DNA of 64,000 bases from Candidatus Deferrimicrobiaceae bacterium (GCA_036504035.1 DASXVV010000011.1:135611-199610); one strand, 5' to 3'; counted from the first letter of the stretch, positions 1-8,456 are shown. Numbers and translations: made by a program. Notes: generated by a model from the letters alone, not told the origin.

Positions 1-68
1 ATCGACCGGCAGGCGATCTCGCCCCGGTTCGCGATGAAGATCTTGCGGAAGGGGCGCGGACCGCTCAT
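1..68 (-). CDS. Biotin carboxylase family protein, N-terminal fragment
   Basis: Only the first 22 codons are in the window. They read MSGPRPFRKIFIANRGEIAC, which matches the conserved start of the biotin carboxylase domain (acetyl-CoA carboxylase AccC, pyruvate carboxylase PycA and relatives), where the IANRGEIA motif opens the first subdomain. The ATG overlaps the purC stop codon in an ATGA (minus strand, 65-68), so the gene is the next cistron after purC and is probably translationally coupled to it. The fragment cannot tell an AccC subunit from a full pyruvate or propionyl-CoA carboxylase. Family confidence is high; exact identity is unknown. Confidence 0.8.
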   Translation of the reverse strand, partial: MSGPRPFRKIFIANRGEIACRS

Positions 69-961
69 GACACGTCGGTGCCGGAGAGGATCGTCAGCGC
101 CTCGCGGTACTTGAGCGACGTCTTTTCGATCACGTCGGCGGGCAGCGAAGGCCCCGGCGCGGTCTTGTCCCATGGAAGCGTGAGCAGGTAGTCGCGGACG
201 AACTGCTTGTCGAAGCTGGGCTGCGGGCCGCCCGCCGCATAGCCGGCCGCGGGCCAGAAGCGGGAGGAGTCGGGCGTGAGCGCTTCGTCAATGAGAATGA
301 GTTGCCCCTCGAAGATGCCGAACTCGAACTTGGTATCGGCGATGATGATTCCCTTGGTCAGCGCAAAGTCGGCCGCGGCCTGGTAAAGCGCGATCGCGGT
401 GCTGCGGACCTTTTCGGCAAGCGCCGGATCGATGATCTGCTTCATCCGCTCGAACGTGATGTTCTCGTCGTGCGAACCCGCTTCTTCCTTGGTGGAGGGG
501 GTGAAGATCGGCTCGGGCAGCTTCGAGGACTCGACCAGCCCCGCGGGAAGCTTCACGCCGCAGACCTCGCCCTTCGCCTTGTATTCGTTCCAGCCGGAGC
601 CCGACAGGTAGCCGCGGACGACGCACTCGACCGGCAGCGCATTCGCCCTCCGGCACAGCATCGAGCGCCCGGTAAGGACGGCAGCGTGGGCACGGGCGGC
701 CTCGGGATATTCGGAGGGGTCGATCGAAAGCATGTGGTTGGGGACGATCGAGGCCAGCTTGCCGAACCAGAATGCCGAGATGCGCGTGAGTACCTCGCCT
801 TTGTACGGGATGCCGTCCGGCAGGATGACGTCGAACGCCGACAACCGGTCGGAGGCGACCAGGAGCATTTTCCCGTCGACCTCGTAGATGTCGCGCACCT
901 TGCCGCGCCCGAGCAGCTTCATCCCCGACAGATTCGTCTCGACCACCGTCTGCTGACCCAT
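65..961 (-). CDS. purC: SAICAR synthase (phosphoribosylaminoimidazole-succinocarboxamide synthase)
   Basis: PurC joins aspartate to CAIR with ATP in de novo purine synthesis (cytosolic). The 298-residue protein has the family landmarks: FDVILPDGIPYKG near the N-terminus, the nucleotide-binding segment ECVVRGYLSGSGWNEY mid-protein, DTKFEFG, and the signature DEALTPDSSRFWP near residue 230. Its length fits the longer form of the enzyme. It starts at ATG 961. The 108-base gap to the ABC transporter stop at 1070 holds a candidate promoter, so purC probably opens its own operon with the biotin carboxylase gene downstream. Confidence 0.96.
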   Translation of the reverse strand: MGQQTVVETNLSGMKLLGRGKVRDIYEVDGKMLLVASDRLSAFDVILPDGIPYKGEVLTRISAFWFGKLASIVPNHMLSIDPSEYPEAARAHAAVLTGRSMLCRRANALPVECVVRGYLSGSGWNEYKAKGEVCGVKLPAGLVESSKLPEPIFTPSTKEEAGSHDENITFERMKQIIDPALAEKVRSTAIALYQAAADFALTKGIIIADTKFEFGIFEGQLILIDEALTPDSSRFWPAAGYAAGGPQPSFDKQFVRDYLLTLPWDKTAPGPSLPADVIEKTSLKYREALTILSGTDVS

Positions 962-1004
962 GATGCCCCCCGTATCCAGAATCGATATTGAAGTGGAAAC
1001 CTCA

Positions 1005-1032
1005 ACTATATCAGACGCGAAACAACCGCCAA
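1005..1032 (-). promoter_or_regulatory. Candidate sigma-70 promoter for purC
   Basis: On the minus strand a TTGGCG hexamer (1027-1032) and a TATAGT hexamer (1005-1010) are separated by 16 bases, about 45 bases upstream of the purC ATG. Both are 4/6 to 5/6 matches to the consensus in an otherwise GC-rich gap. No purine-riboswitch-like structure was noticed. Confidence 0.4.
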
Positions 1033-1069
1033 ACCGATTTCGAAGCGGGCGGGGAATCGCATGGGGCGG

Positions 1070-2875
1070 TCAGGATTCGCCGAACTGGAGGGCGTGGAGC
1101 CTTGCGTAGATGCCGCCAGCGGCGATCAGTTCGGCGTGGGTCCCGGTCTCGCGCACCTTCCCCTTGTGGAGGACGACGATCCGGTCGGCGGATAGAACGG
1201 TCGCGAGCCGATGGGCGACGACCAGCGCGGTGCGGCCGCTGCGCAGCCGGTCGAGCGCCCGCTGCAGCGCGCCTTCGGTGACCGGGTCGACGCTCGAGGT
1301 GGCTTCGTCGAGGAGGAGAACCCGCGGGTCGCGCGCCAGTGCCCGGGCGAAGGCGACCAGTTGCCGCTGCCCCACCGACAGGGAACCGCCCCGTTCGCCG
1401 ACGGGCGTGTCCAGTCCCTTCGGCCAGGCGGCCGCGAACTCGGCCACGCCGGTCGCGGCCAGGGCGTTGTCGACCGCCTCCCCGCCCGCCCGGATGTTGT
1501 CGATCACGGTGCCGGAGAACAGGAACGGGTCTTGTTGCACGAGTGCGAAGGTGCGGCGCAGCGTCTCCCGCGGGATCTGCCGGATGTCGCGTCCGTAGAG
1601 GAGGATCGTGCCCCGGTCGAGCTCGTAGAGGCGGATCAGCAGCGCGAGGATCGTCGTCTTGCCCGCCCCGGTCGCCCCGACGATCGCCCCCGTCTCCCCT
1701 TCGCCGATGGCGAAGGAGACGTCGCGCAGCACCGGCTCCCCGCCGTATGAGAACCAGACGCCGCGGAACTCGACCGCGGGTGCCCGAACGGCGGGGACGG
1801 CGGGGACGGCGCCTTCCGGGGCAGGCGGGGGCGCGGCGGCCTCGGCGTCCGCGAGGTATTCGGGCGACGGCGCGCCGTCGAGAACCCGGAAGATCCGCTC
1901 GCACGCCGACAGCGCGGTCTGGAGGATGTTGTATTTGTCGCTCATGTCCTTCAGGGGGTCAAAGAAGCGGCGCGCGTATTCGAGGAAGGCCACCAGTGTC
2001 CCCAGCGTGATCGCCCCGGCCAGGATCCGCCCGCCCCCCTGCCACAAAAGCAGCGCGACCGTCACGGAGGCCAGCAGCTCGACGCCGGGGAAGTAGACCG
2101 AATAGTACTGGGTCAGCCGGACCGACTCGGCGGCGTACGCGTCGTTTCGCACGCCGAACGCCCGGATCGCCTTCCCCTCGGCGCCGAACGATTTGACGAC
2201 CGCGATGCCGGAGACGTGCTCCTGGAGGAAAGCGTTGAGATGGGCCAGCCGGCGGCGCACCTCGCGATTCGCATCCCGGATCGATTTTTTCAGCAGCGAG
2301 ACGAAGAGGAGCAGGACGGGAAGCATCGCGAAGGTGACCAGGGCGAGCCGAAGATTGAGCCAGAGCAGCATCCCGGCCGTGCCCAGGAGGAGCGCCGCGT
2401 CGCCGAACGTCGAGACGAGGCCGGACGAGATCAGCTCCTGCAGTGCCTCGACGTCGGAGGTGACCCGCGTCATCAGCCGTCCTGTCGGCGTGTGGTCGAA
2501 GAAGGCGACGGGAAGCGTCTGGAGCCGCTCGACCATCTGCCGGCGGATCGCGAGGATCACGCGCTGGCCGAGCACCGAGACCGCGAGCATCTGGAGGGCG
2601 ACGAACAGGTTTGCGCCGGCGAGCGCGGCGAGGTAGGCGGCGACCAGCGGCCAGGCGCCGGAGAAGACCCGGGGGGTCAGGTGGCGGTCGACCATCAGCC
2701 GGATGAGCCAGGGTCCCGCGAGCTGGCAGGCGGTCCCCAGCGCGAGCGCGAGGAGCGCGAAGGCCACCAGCCCCTTGTGCGGCGCGAGGAACGGAAGGAG
2801 GCGGCGCAGCAGCGCGAGATCCGGCTTCGCGTCGTCGCCCCGGTCGTCGAGAAAGAAATCGCGGCTGCCGCTCAT
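1070..2875 (-). CDS. ABC exporter half-transporter, canonical Walker B subunit
   Basis: This is a 601-residue type IV (MsbA/MdlB-like) half-transporter: about six membrane segments in the first 320 residues, then a nucleotide-binding domain. The domain shows Walker A VGATGAGKTT, a non-canonical signature LSVGQ (instead of LSGGQ), Walker B VLLLDEATSSVD with the catalytic Glu, and switch His in VVAHR. The start is taken as ATG 2875 because it overlaps the stop of the upstream partner (ATGA, 2872-2875); an in-frame ATG further upstream (2926) lies deep in that gene. With the 2872-4653 gene it should form a heterodimeric exporter. Substrate is unknown; lipid or drug is typical of the family. Confidence 0.9.
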   Translation of the reverse strand: MSGSRDFFLDDRGDDAKPDLALLRRLLPFLAPHKGLVAFALLALALGTACQLAGPWLIRLMVDRHLTPRVFSGAWPLVAAYLAALAGANLFVALQMLAVSVLGQRVILAIRRQMVERLQTLPVAFFDHTPTGRLMTRVTSDVEALQELISSGLVSTFGDAALLLGTAGMLLWLNLRLALVTFAMLPVLLLFVSLLKKSIRDANREVRRRLAHLNAFLQEHVSGIAVVKSFGAEGKAIRAFGVRNDAYAAESVRLTQYYSVYFPGVELLASVTVALLLWQGGGRILAGAITLGTLVAFLEYARRFFDPLKDMSDKYNILQTALSACERIFRVLDGAPSPEYLADAEAAAPPPAPEGAVPAVPAVRAPAVEFRGVWFSYGGEPVLRDVSFAIGEGETGAIVGATGAGKTTILALLIRLYELDRGTILLYGRDIRQIPRETLRRTFALVQQDPFLFSGTVIDNIRAGGEAVDNALAATGVAEFAAAWPKGLDTPVGERGGSLSVGQRQLVAFARALARDPRVLLLDEATSSVDPVTEGALQRALDRLRSGRTALVVAHRLATVLSADRIVVLHKGKVRETGTHAELIAAGGIYARLHALQFGES

Positions 2876-4653
2876 GTCGCCGCCTCGAGCTCGGTGGCCA
2901 GCGACTGCCGGGCGTGGAGCCGGCAATAGACGCCCCCCCGCGCGAGCAGCTCATCGTGGGTGCCCTGCTCGACGATCCGTCCGGCTTCGAGCACCAGGAT
3001 CTTGTCGCACCGGGCGAGCGACGCCATTCGGTGCGTGCTGAACAGGATCGTCCGGCCGCCGCGCGCCTCCATCAGCTCGCGGAAGATGGCGCGCTCGGTC
3101 TCGGCGTCGACCGCGGACAGGGCGTCGTCGAGCAGCAGGAGCTCGGCGCCGGTGCAGAGGGCGCGGGCGATGGTCACGCGCTGCTTCTGCCCCCCGGACA
3201 GCGAGATGCCGCGCTCGCCGATGACCGTGTCGAGGCCGTGGGGCATCGCTGCGATCTCGTCCGCGATGCGGGCATGCCCGATGGCCGCCTCCGCCACGGC
3301 CCGGTCGGCCTCCGGCACCCCGTAGCAGACGTTCTCGAGGATCGAGTCGGAGAAGAGGAACGGGTCCTGCCCCACCAGGGATATCGTGCGGCGAAGCTCC
3401 CCGAGCGGCGCCGCGTCTACGTCGCGGCCCTTGAAGAAGATGGTGCCCGCCGGGGCCGGCTGGAGGCGGAGCAGCAGCGACAGCAGCGTGCTCTTCCCGC
3501 TGCCGGTGCGGCCGACGAGCCCCGTGACCTCCCCCTTCCGGATGGAAAACGTCACGTCGCGCAGCACCTCGCCGCGCTCGCCCGCCCCGTAGGAGAAAGA
3601 GAGCCCGCGGACCTCGACCAACGGCGCCTCGCCCCCGTCGCCCCGCGCGGGCGCCTCGCCGGCGCCGGCGTCATCGGCGTCATCGGCGGGCTCGGCGGGC
3701 TCGGTCGGCTGGTCCAGGTATTCCCCGAGCCGCCCCATCGCCGCCGCCCCGCGCTGGAACAGGTTGATGACCCAGCCGAGCGCCATCGTCGGGAAGGAAA
3801 GCATGGCCAGATAGGCGTTGAACGCCACAAAGCCGCCCGTCGTCAGCCCCCCGAGGATCACCTGGCGGCCCGCCAGCAGGAGCACGAAGGCGACCGCCAG
3901 CCCCGAGATCAGGCCGATCAGGGCGTGGAACGTCGCCGACGTCCGGGAGAGCGAGATGTTCCGCCCGTAGTAGTCGCGAGTGGCGACGTCGATCCGCGCC
4001 GCCATCTCCCGTTCGAGGCCGTACGCCTTGACGAGCCGGATGCCGGAGATGTCCTCGTGCAGCGCCTCGTTCATCGCCGAAAGCGACTGCTGGCTCTCGC
4101 GATGCAGTCGGTGGAAGCGCCGGCCGTATTCCCGCGAGGCCAGCACCACGAAAGGCGCCGCGGCCAGCGCGGCGAGCGTCAGCGACACGCTGATGCGGAA
4201 CATGAAGACGATCGAGAGCAACCAGGAGACGACCGTCCCCGTCAGCATCAAGACGCCGGGGCCCATGAAGAGCCAGATCGACGAGAGATCGTTCGTCAGC
4301 CGCGACATGACGTCGCCCGTCGGCACCCGTGAGAAGAAGGAAAGCGGCAGGCGCGCCACGTGCGCGAAGACGTCGCCCCGGAGCGCCTGCTCGATCCGCT
4401 TGGCGGACACGAGCAGGCCGCGCCGGGAGAGCCAGCGCAGAAGGGCGTGTCCCAGCGCCAGCAGCAGGATGAGCGAGACGGTCCGGCGTAGGCGGGACGC
4501 CCCGTCCGGCATCGCCAGCCCGTCGATCGCGTCCCGGATCAGCCACGGGATGAAAACCCCGCAGACGGCCGCGGCCACTAGTCCCGCCGCGCTGAGTATG
4601 ATCGCGGCGGCGTGTCGCGCGACGTAAGGTCGGAGGCGCGCGAGGAGCGTCAA
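2872..4653 (-). CDS. ABC exporter half-transporter, degenerate Walker B subunit
   Basis: A 593-residue half-transporter with an N-terminal membrane domain and a C-terminal ATPase. Walker A is VGRTGSGKST, the signature is canonical LSGGQKQR, but Walker B ends LLLLDDALSAVD: Asp replaces the catalytic Glu. That pattern is known for the degenerate half of heterodimeric exporters such as TM287/288 and MdlAB-type pairs, and it complements the LSVGQ signature of the partner. The start is TTG at 4653, overlapping the stop of the M50 protease gene (TTGA, 4650-4653). An acidic Ala/Asp/Glu-rich linker (about residues 310-335) joins the two domains. Confidence 0.9.
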   Translation of the reverse strand: MTLLARLRPYVARHAAAIILSAAGLVAAAVCGVFIPWLIRDAIDGLAMPDGASRLRRTVSLILLLALGHALLRWLSRRGLLVSAKRIEQALRGDVFAHVARLPLSFFSRVPTGDVMSRLTNDLSSIWLFMGPGVLMLTGTVVSWLLSIVFMFRISVSLTLAALAAAPFVVLASREYGRRFHRLHRESQQSLSAMNEALHEDISGIRLVKAYGLEREMAARIDVATRDYYGRNISLSRTSATFHALIGLISGLAVAFVLLLAGRQVILGGLTTGGFVAFNAYLAMLSFPTMALGWVINLFQRGAAAMGRLGEYLDQPTEPAEPADDADDAGAGEAPARGDGGEAPLVEVRGLSFSYGAGERGEVLRDVTFSIRKGEVTGLVGRTGSGKSTLLSLLLRLQPAPAGTIFFKGRDVDAAPLGELRRTISLVGQDPFLFSDSILENVCYGVPEADRAVAEAAIGHARIADEIAAMPHGLDTVIGERGISLSGGQKQRVTIARALCTGAELLLLDDALSAVDAETERAIFRELMEARGGRTILFSTHRMASLARCDKILVLEAGRIVEQGTHDELLARGGVYCRLHARQSLATELEAAT

Positions 4654-5474
4654 GAGATCGGGTTGGGCGAGAAGGTAAGGATGAAGAGGAGGAGCGAGAG
4701 CGCCCCGATCGCCTTGCGCCCCCGCGACAACGGCACGTCGTCGAACATCGGCGCGGGGTGCCGTGTGCCGATGATGAAGAGGATCATCGCCCAGACGAAC
4801 CAGGACGGGTTGACGAGCCCCATGAGCAGCAGGGCGTAGGGGATCAGGCGGGCCGTCTCCGAGTATCGGCCGCCGAACATCGCGTAGGCGATGTGGCCGC
4901 CGTCAAGCTGCCCCGACGGGATCAGGTTGAGCATGGTGACGAGCAGACCGATCCATCCGGCGTACGCCACCGGGTGAAGCACGACGTCCTGGCCCACCGG
5001 CAGCACCCCGAACACGGCGCGGATCGCCGCCTTCAGGATCAGCGGCTCCCCCAGCTGGAAATGCTCGCCTCCCAGCCCGGACAGTTGCCGGACGTGCGAC
5101 AGCGTCAGGCCGAACAGGAGCACGGGAATGGCGACCGCCGCGCCCGCGAGCGGACCGGCCGCCCCGATGTCCATCAGGGCGTTGCGCGTCGGGAACGGCG
5201 AGCGGATCTTGATGACCGCCCCCATCGTTCCGGGATTGGGCGGGATCGGGAGGAACGGGATGAAATAGGGCAGCGTCACGTCGACGCGGTGCAGCCTCCC
5301 CGCGACATAATGGCCCATCTCGTGGACGCCGAGGATGGCGAGCAACGGCAGGGAGAACTGGAGTCCGAGCGCGATCTGCTCGGGATGACGCAGGATGTCG
5401 ACGTTCGACATCAACGCCCCGGAAAGGAGCGTCGTGATGAAGGTCGCAGCGAACAGAAGGATATTGAGCACCAT
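4650..5474 (-). CDS. Site-2 protease-like M50 family membrane metalloprotease
   Basis: A 274-residue integral membrane protein. Zinc-site residues are visible: HEMGH (His51-His55) in an early membrane helix and a second LDGGH motif in NLIPSGQLDGGHIAY around residue 185. The segment PYFIPFLPIPPNPGTMGAVI and the ALMDIGAAGPLAGA motif are typical of the compact site-2 protease branch without a PDZ domain. The family cleaves substrates inside the membrane; the target is unknown. It heads the operon with the two ABC genes (TTGA overlap). The ATG is preceded by CAGGTGG, and a TATAAT hexamer lies about 25 bases upstream. Confidence 0.88.
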   Translation of the reverse strand: MVLNILLFAATFITTLLSGALMSNVDILRHPEQIALGLQFSLPLLAILGVHEMGHYVAGRLHRVDVTLPYFIPFLPIPPNPGTMGAVIKIRSPFPTRNALMDIGAAGPLAGAAVAIPVLLFGLTLSHVRQLSGLGGEHFQLGEPLILKAAIRAVFGVLPVGQDVVLHPVAYAGWIGLLVTMLNLIPSGQLDGGHIAYAMFGGRYSETARLIPYALLLMGLVNPSWFVWAMILFIIGTRHPAPMFDDVPLSRGRKAIGALSLLLFILTFSPNPIS

Positions 5475-5539
5475 GGGCCACCTGTTTGTTAATCTGTTGA
5501 TTATATGACAGCCGCACCGAAGGAAGGATTCGCACGACG

Positions 5540-6133
5540 ATGAAGCTGCTCCGCCCCTATCCCGCCGGGATGTCCGTCCTGCTCCACATCTGCTGCGCGC
5601 CCGACGCCGCCCACGGGGTCCCTGCGCTTCAGGCCGAGCGGTTCGATGTCACCGGCTACTTCTTCAATCCGAACATCCATCCCGACGCGGAATATGCGAA
5701 GCGTCTGGAGGCCACGCGGAAGCTGCAGGAGGGCATCCCCTTTCCCCTGCGCGTCGAGGGAGGTCGAGAGGCCGACTGGGAGGCCGCGGTGCGCGGCATG
5801 GAGCACGAGAAGGAGCGCGGGAAGCGGTGCGAGGCGTGCGTGCGGCTCCGGCTGCGCCGTACCGCCGAGGTCGCGCTCGAAGGAGGATTCGACGCCTTCG
5901 CCAGCGTGTTGACCGTCAGCCGCTTGAAGAGCGCCCGGATGGTCAACCCGATCGGGCGCGAGGAGGGCGAGCGCGCCGGCGTCGCCTTCATCGACGCCGA
6001 CATGGGCAAGAACGACGGCTACAACGACAGTGTCCGCACGACCACCCGCCTCGGCATTTATCGGCAGGATTATTGCGGATGCCGCTTCTCGATCCGGGGG
6101 GTAAAGTCGGCGGGCGAAAATGCCGAAGAGTAG
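5540..6133 (+). CDS. queH: Epoxyqueuosine reductase QueH
   Basis: QueH (DUF208) reduces epoxyqueuosine to queuosine in tRNA and is the non-orthologous, cobalamin-independent alternative to QueG. The 197-residue protein has the paired cysteines and following Asp of the family (HICCAPD, Cys18-Cys19), the YFFNPNIHPDAEYAKR segment, a CEAC pair near residue 95 that completes the iron-sulfur site, and the C-terminal YRQDYCGC motif. ATG 5540 follows an AAGGAAGG ribosome-binding sequence; ATG 5570 is a possible shorter start. It is convergent with selC, whose 3' end lies 5 bases past the stop codon. Confidence 0.93.
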   Translation: MKLLRPYPAGMSVLLHICCAPDAAHGVPALQAERFDVTGYFFNPNIHPDAEYAKRLEATRKLQEGIPFPLRVEGGREADWEAAVRGMEHEKERGKRCEACVRLRLRRTAEVALEGGFDAFASVLTVSRLKSARMVNPIGREEGERAGVAFIDADMGKNDGYNDSVRTTTRLGIYRQDYCGCRFSIRGVKSAGENAEE

Positions 6134-6138
6134 GTAAA

Positions 6139-6234
6139 TGGCGGAAGCGTGCGGGAATCGAACCCACCATCAGCGTTTCCGCCGACCGACCGGATTTGAA
6201 GTCCGGGGAGGCCACCAGCGCCCCATCCGCTTCC
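6139..6234 (-). tRNA. selC: Selenocysteine tRNA, tRNA-Sec(TCA)
   Basis: A 96-base tRNA read on the minus strand, starting GGAAGCGG and ending CGCTTCCGCCA with an encoded CCA. The anticodon loop is ACTTCAAAT with anticodon TCA, reading UGA. A long variable arm closed by a GAAA loop and a T-arm GTGGG-TTCGATT-CCCGC are present. Length and arrangement closely follow E. coli selC (95 bases). It shows that this organism makes selenoproteins. selA, selB and selD are not in the window. Confidence 0.95.
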
Positions 6235-6252
6235 GTCTCGATGCGGAAAGAA

Positions 6253-6258
6253 ATTATA
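6253..6258 (-). promoter_or_regulatory. Candidate -10 element for selC
   Basis: A perfect TATAAT on the minus strand sits 19 bases upstream of the mature 5' end of tRNA-Sec, a fitting place for a tRNA promoter. A good -35 hexamer is not obvious. The element overlaps the leader of the divergent outer-membrane protein gene, just upstream of that gene's AGAAGGAGAA ribosome-binding site. Confidence 0.5.
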
Positions 6259-6278
6259 GCAGAAGGAGAACAAACCCG

Positions 6279-7058
6279 ATGAAACGCACCGCACTGCTTC
6301 CCGCCCTGGCGCTCGCCATGCTGCTGTTCGCAGCCCCCGCCTTCGCAGGTCCCGGCTTCGACGTCGGCGCCCGCGCCTACTACTGGTTTCCCAAGATGAC
6401 CGGGACGGTCGAAACGCTGACCGGCGGCCTCAGCGACAACGTGTTCAACGTCAAGGACGACCTCGGCGTCGAGAACAAGAACTTCGCGGTGGGCGAGGCG
6501 TTCGCCCGGCTCGGCCGATTCAAGGTCCGCGCCGGCTACACGCCCTTGAATCTCACCGGCGATTCGACCCTTTCGCGCAGTTTCCGGTTCAACGGGCAGC
6601 CTTTTACCGCCAATGAACGGGTCCACTCGAAGCTCGACCTGAAGTCGATCGACGGCGAGATCGGCGTCGACCTCCTCCGTCCCGAGATCCCGGTGCTCGC
6701 CAACGTCTATGTCGGGCTGCTGGCCAAGGTGAAATACGTCGACGGCTCGGTCGAGATCACGGACCTGACGAATCCCGCATCGGCAAAGAAGGATTTCAGT
6801 GCGCCGATACCGATGGTGGGCGCCCAGGCCGGCATCGGGTTCCTCGGCGACTGGATCCGAGTCGACGGGAAGGCGGCGGGCATCGCCTATTCGGGCAAGC
6901 ACCTCTACGAAGGCGAGATCTACGCCTCGTTCTCGCCGTTCCCCTTCATCAAGGTGCAGGGCGGCTACCGGGCGATCGACCTGAAGTATGACGACAACGA
7001 CTTCAAGGCCGCGCTCAAGATCAAGGGCCCGTACGTCGGCCTGCAGGCCGCTTTTTAG
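6279..7058 (+). CDS. Outer-membrane beta-barrel protein with signal peptide
   Basis: A 259-residue protein with a clear signal peptide (MKRTALLPALALAML... AFA-GP). The mature part alternates hydrophobic and polar residues with many aromatics and ends in Phe (VGLQAAF), as outer-membrane barrel proteins do for BAM recognition. The start is ATG 6279, preceded by AGAAGGAGAA; the frame is open further upstream only because it runs antisense through selC. No specific function is recognised; it may be a small porin or structural barrel. Promoter signals must lie within or close to selC. Confidence 0.8.
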   Translation: MKRTALLPALALAMLLFAAPAFAGPGFDVGARAYYWFPKMTGTVETLTGGLSDNVFNVKDDLGVENKNFAVGEAFARLGRFKVRAGYTPLNLTGDSTLSRSFRFNGQPFTANERVHSKLDLKSIDGEIGVDLLRPEIPVLANVYVGLLAKVKYVDGSVEITDLTNPASAKKDFSAPIPMVGAQAGIGFLGDWIRVDGKAAGIAYSGKHLYEGEIYASFSPFPFIKVQGGYRAIDLKYDDNDFKAALKIKGPYVGLQAAF

Positions 7059-7110
7059 CGGATGCCCTCGCTTCCGTTAGCGGATGCGGCGGGTTCCCCG
7101 TACTTTTCGC

Positions 7111-7138
7111 TTGTACCGGCGCGCCGCCGGGGTAAAAT
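7111..7138 (+). promoter_or_regulatory. Promoter of tRNA-Val
   Basis: TTGTAC (7111-7116) and TAAAAT (7133-7138) are separated by 16 bases, and the mature tRNA-Val begins at 7154. Each hexamer matches the sigma-70 consensus at 4 to 5 positions and spacing and distance are right for a tRNA gene. Confidence 0.7.
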
Positions 7139-7153
7139 GGTCCTTCGTTTTTC

Positions 7154-7228
7154 GGGCGCTTAACTCAGCGGTAGAGTGCCACCTTCACACGGTGGAAGTC
7201 ACAGGTTCAAATCCTGTAGCGCCCACCA
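7154..7228 (+). tRNA. tRNA-Val(CAC)
   Basis: A 75-base cloverleaf starting GGGCGCT and ending AGCGCCCACCA with encoded CCA. The anticodon stem is CCACC/GGTGG with loop TTCACAC, giving anticodon CAC (Val, GTG codons). The T-loop GTTCAAATC is standard. The gene is intact although its 3' portion is the left repeat of the defence island, as expected when an element inserts into a tRNA 3' end and restores it. Confidence 0.96.
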
Positions 7229-7230
7229 CT
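7191..7230 (+). repeat. Left attachment repeat (attL-like) inside tRNA-Val
   Basis: The 40 bases from the anticodon-stem 3' side through the CCA end of tRNA-Val (plus two bases) recur at 20767-20806 in the same orientation with 4 mismatches. Tyrosine-recombinase islands commonly use tRNA 3' halves in this way, which makes this the probable left end of the island. Confidence 0.8.
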
Positions 7231-7243
7231 CTTTTCAACCACT

Positions 7244-7287
7244 TGCGGCCCTTTCCGAGTCGATCCCGGGAAGGGCCGCAGTCTTTT
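7244..7287 (+). terminator. Rho-independent terminator after tRNA-Val
   Basis: TGCGGCCCTT (7244-7253) pairs with AAGGGCCGCA (7271-7280) with a stem extension of three mostly paired bases, followed by GTCTTTTATC. It lies just inside the island, so the present terminator of tRNA-Val was probably delivered by the insertion. It may also stop transcripts coming off mcrC. Confidence 0.75.
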
Positions 7288-7340
7288 ATCACACCCTTTA
7301 TCACATGGAATCGGGGGCCACCCGGTAAGACGCTGGAAGG

Positions 7341-8456
7341 TCATACCGCATACACGAGCAGCCGGGAACGAATATCTGCAGCCGAGGCTGTAAGATCCAC
7401 CGTCGCGAACCGGATGTCGTGCCCCTGAATGACCGCGGTTTCATCGACCATTTCCCCTACCGAGGGATGGAGCAGCAATCCGCCGGCGTGATCGGCCATG
7501 GAATCTCCACGTCCGACCTGGGATCGCAGATATGCGTATATTTGATACAAGTAACCGCTTCGCAGCGATTCCTCCCGATACCAGCCCTTGGTCACGATCG
7601 AAGTGAATTTGGTATCGATTACGATCCTGCGTCCGGACTCGACGTGATCCAGGATGATATCGGTCCGCATCGATGGAAGGATTCGATCGATCCCGGGGGT
7701 CTTCTTCTCGACGTCCCAGTCTAGCGTCTTCCCACAACGGACATTCCAACCCTCAGCCCCCAGGGCGGCCGCATAAAGTCCCCCAACCGCCTTTTCGAAG
7801 AGAAGCCGGACCCACGCTTCATCCCGGTTCGGGAGGGATAGACTGTTCGTATCCCCATCCTCGACAGGCAGCAGGAGATCGTAGGCGAGTCTCGCGGCGG
7901 CAACGATGAACCGGTCGTCCGCATCGTTTCGTCCAATGCGGTCCCGGCTGATCTCGGCACGAGTGGGCGGATTGCCGGATACCCCCATTGCCTTCATGGT
8001 TCCCGCAAGGGATCGGCACCGGTGGCGAATCGTTGAAGCCTTCACAATCCTTGATATCCGCTCCAGTGCCAGGCGGACGAACCGGTTGCGGGGAGTATCG
8101 TTCGTCAGTTCATCGAACCGGCATGCGATCAGTCCCCGGGAGAGCAACTGGCGGCGTTCGGTATCCAACACGTCGATCCGCCCCCGAACCCGACTCAGCG
8201 TCGCTTGGCGGGAACGGTATCCCAAACCAAGATGTCGACGCAGGCGATTCTCGACCAGGTGAGCAAGGATCTCGGCGACGAGATCGGGCAGATCGTCCGG
8301 TACATCTTCCACCCCGCCCTTTCCAAACCCGCAGGTTTTGAACAGGTCGGAAGCGTAAAACATGAGGAGCCACAGATTGCGAACCGGGATACGGCCGACA
8401 AATCCCGTCGCGTTCCCGTCCGCAGGCATCACTCGATCTGAGACCAACAAATTCAT
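7341..8456 (-). CDS. mcrC: McrC-like nuclease subunit of a McrBC-type modification-dependent restriction system
   Basis: A 371-residue McrC-family protein. McrC pairs with the McrB AAA+ motor and supplies the DNA-cutting PD-(D/E)xK domain. The catalytic stretch is visible in the C-terminal half: MRTDIIL followed by RRIVIDTKF, fitting D-(x)n-(D/E)xK with DTK as the second motif. The N-terminal region carries the conserved GRIPVRNLWLLMFYASD segment. ATG 8456 shares one base with the mcrB stop (TGATG); GTG codons at 8459 and 8462 are also in frame. It is the last gene of the long hsd-mcr operon, next to the left island end. Confidence 0.9.
   Translation of the reverse strand: MNLLVSDRVMPADGNATGFVGRIPVRNLWLLMFYASDLFKTCGFGKGGVEDVPDDLPDLVAEILAHLVENRLRRHLGLGYRSRQATLSRVRGRIDVLDTERRQLLSRGLIACRFDELTNDTPRNRFVRLALERISRIVKASTIRHRCRSLAGTMKAMGVSGNPPTRAEISRDRIGRNDADDRFIVAAARLAYDLLLPVEDGDTNSLSLPNRDEAWVRLLFEKAVGGLYAAALGAEGWNVRCGKTLDWDVEKKTPGIDRILPSMRTDIILDHVESGRRIVIDTKFTSIVTKGWYREESLRSGYLYQIYAYLRSQVGRGDSMADHAGGLLLHPSVGEMVDETAVIQGHDIRFATVDLTASAADIRSRLLVYAV

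Noticed and set aside
2914-4332. Long plus-strand open frame opposite the ABC transporter gene
   Set aside because: It is antisense to a conserved gene, Arg/Gln-rich, with no domain features; a by-product of high GC.
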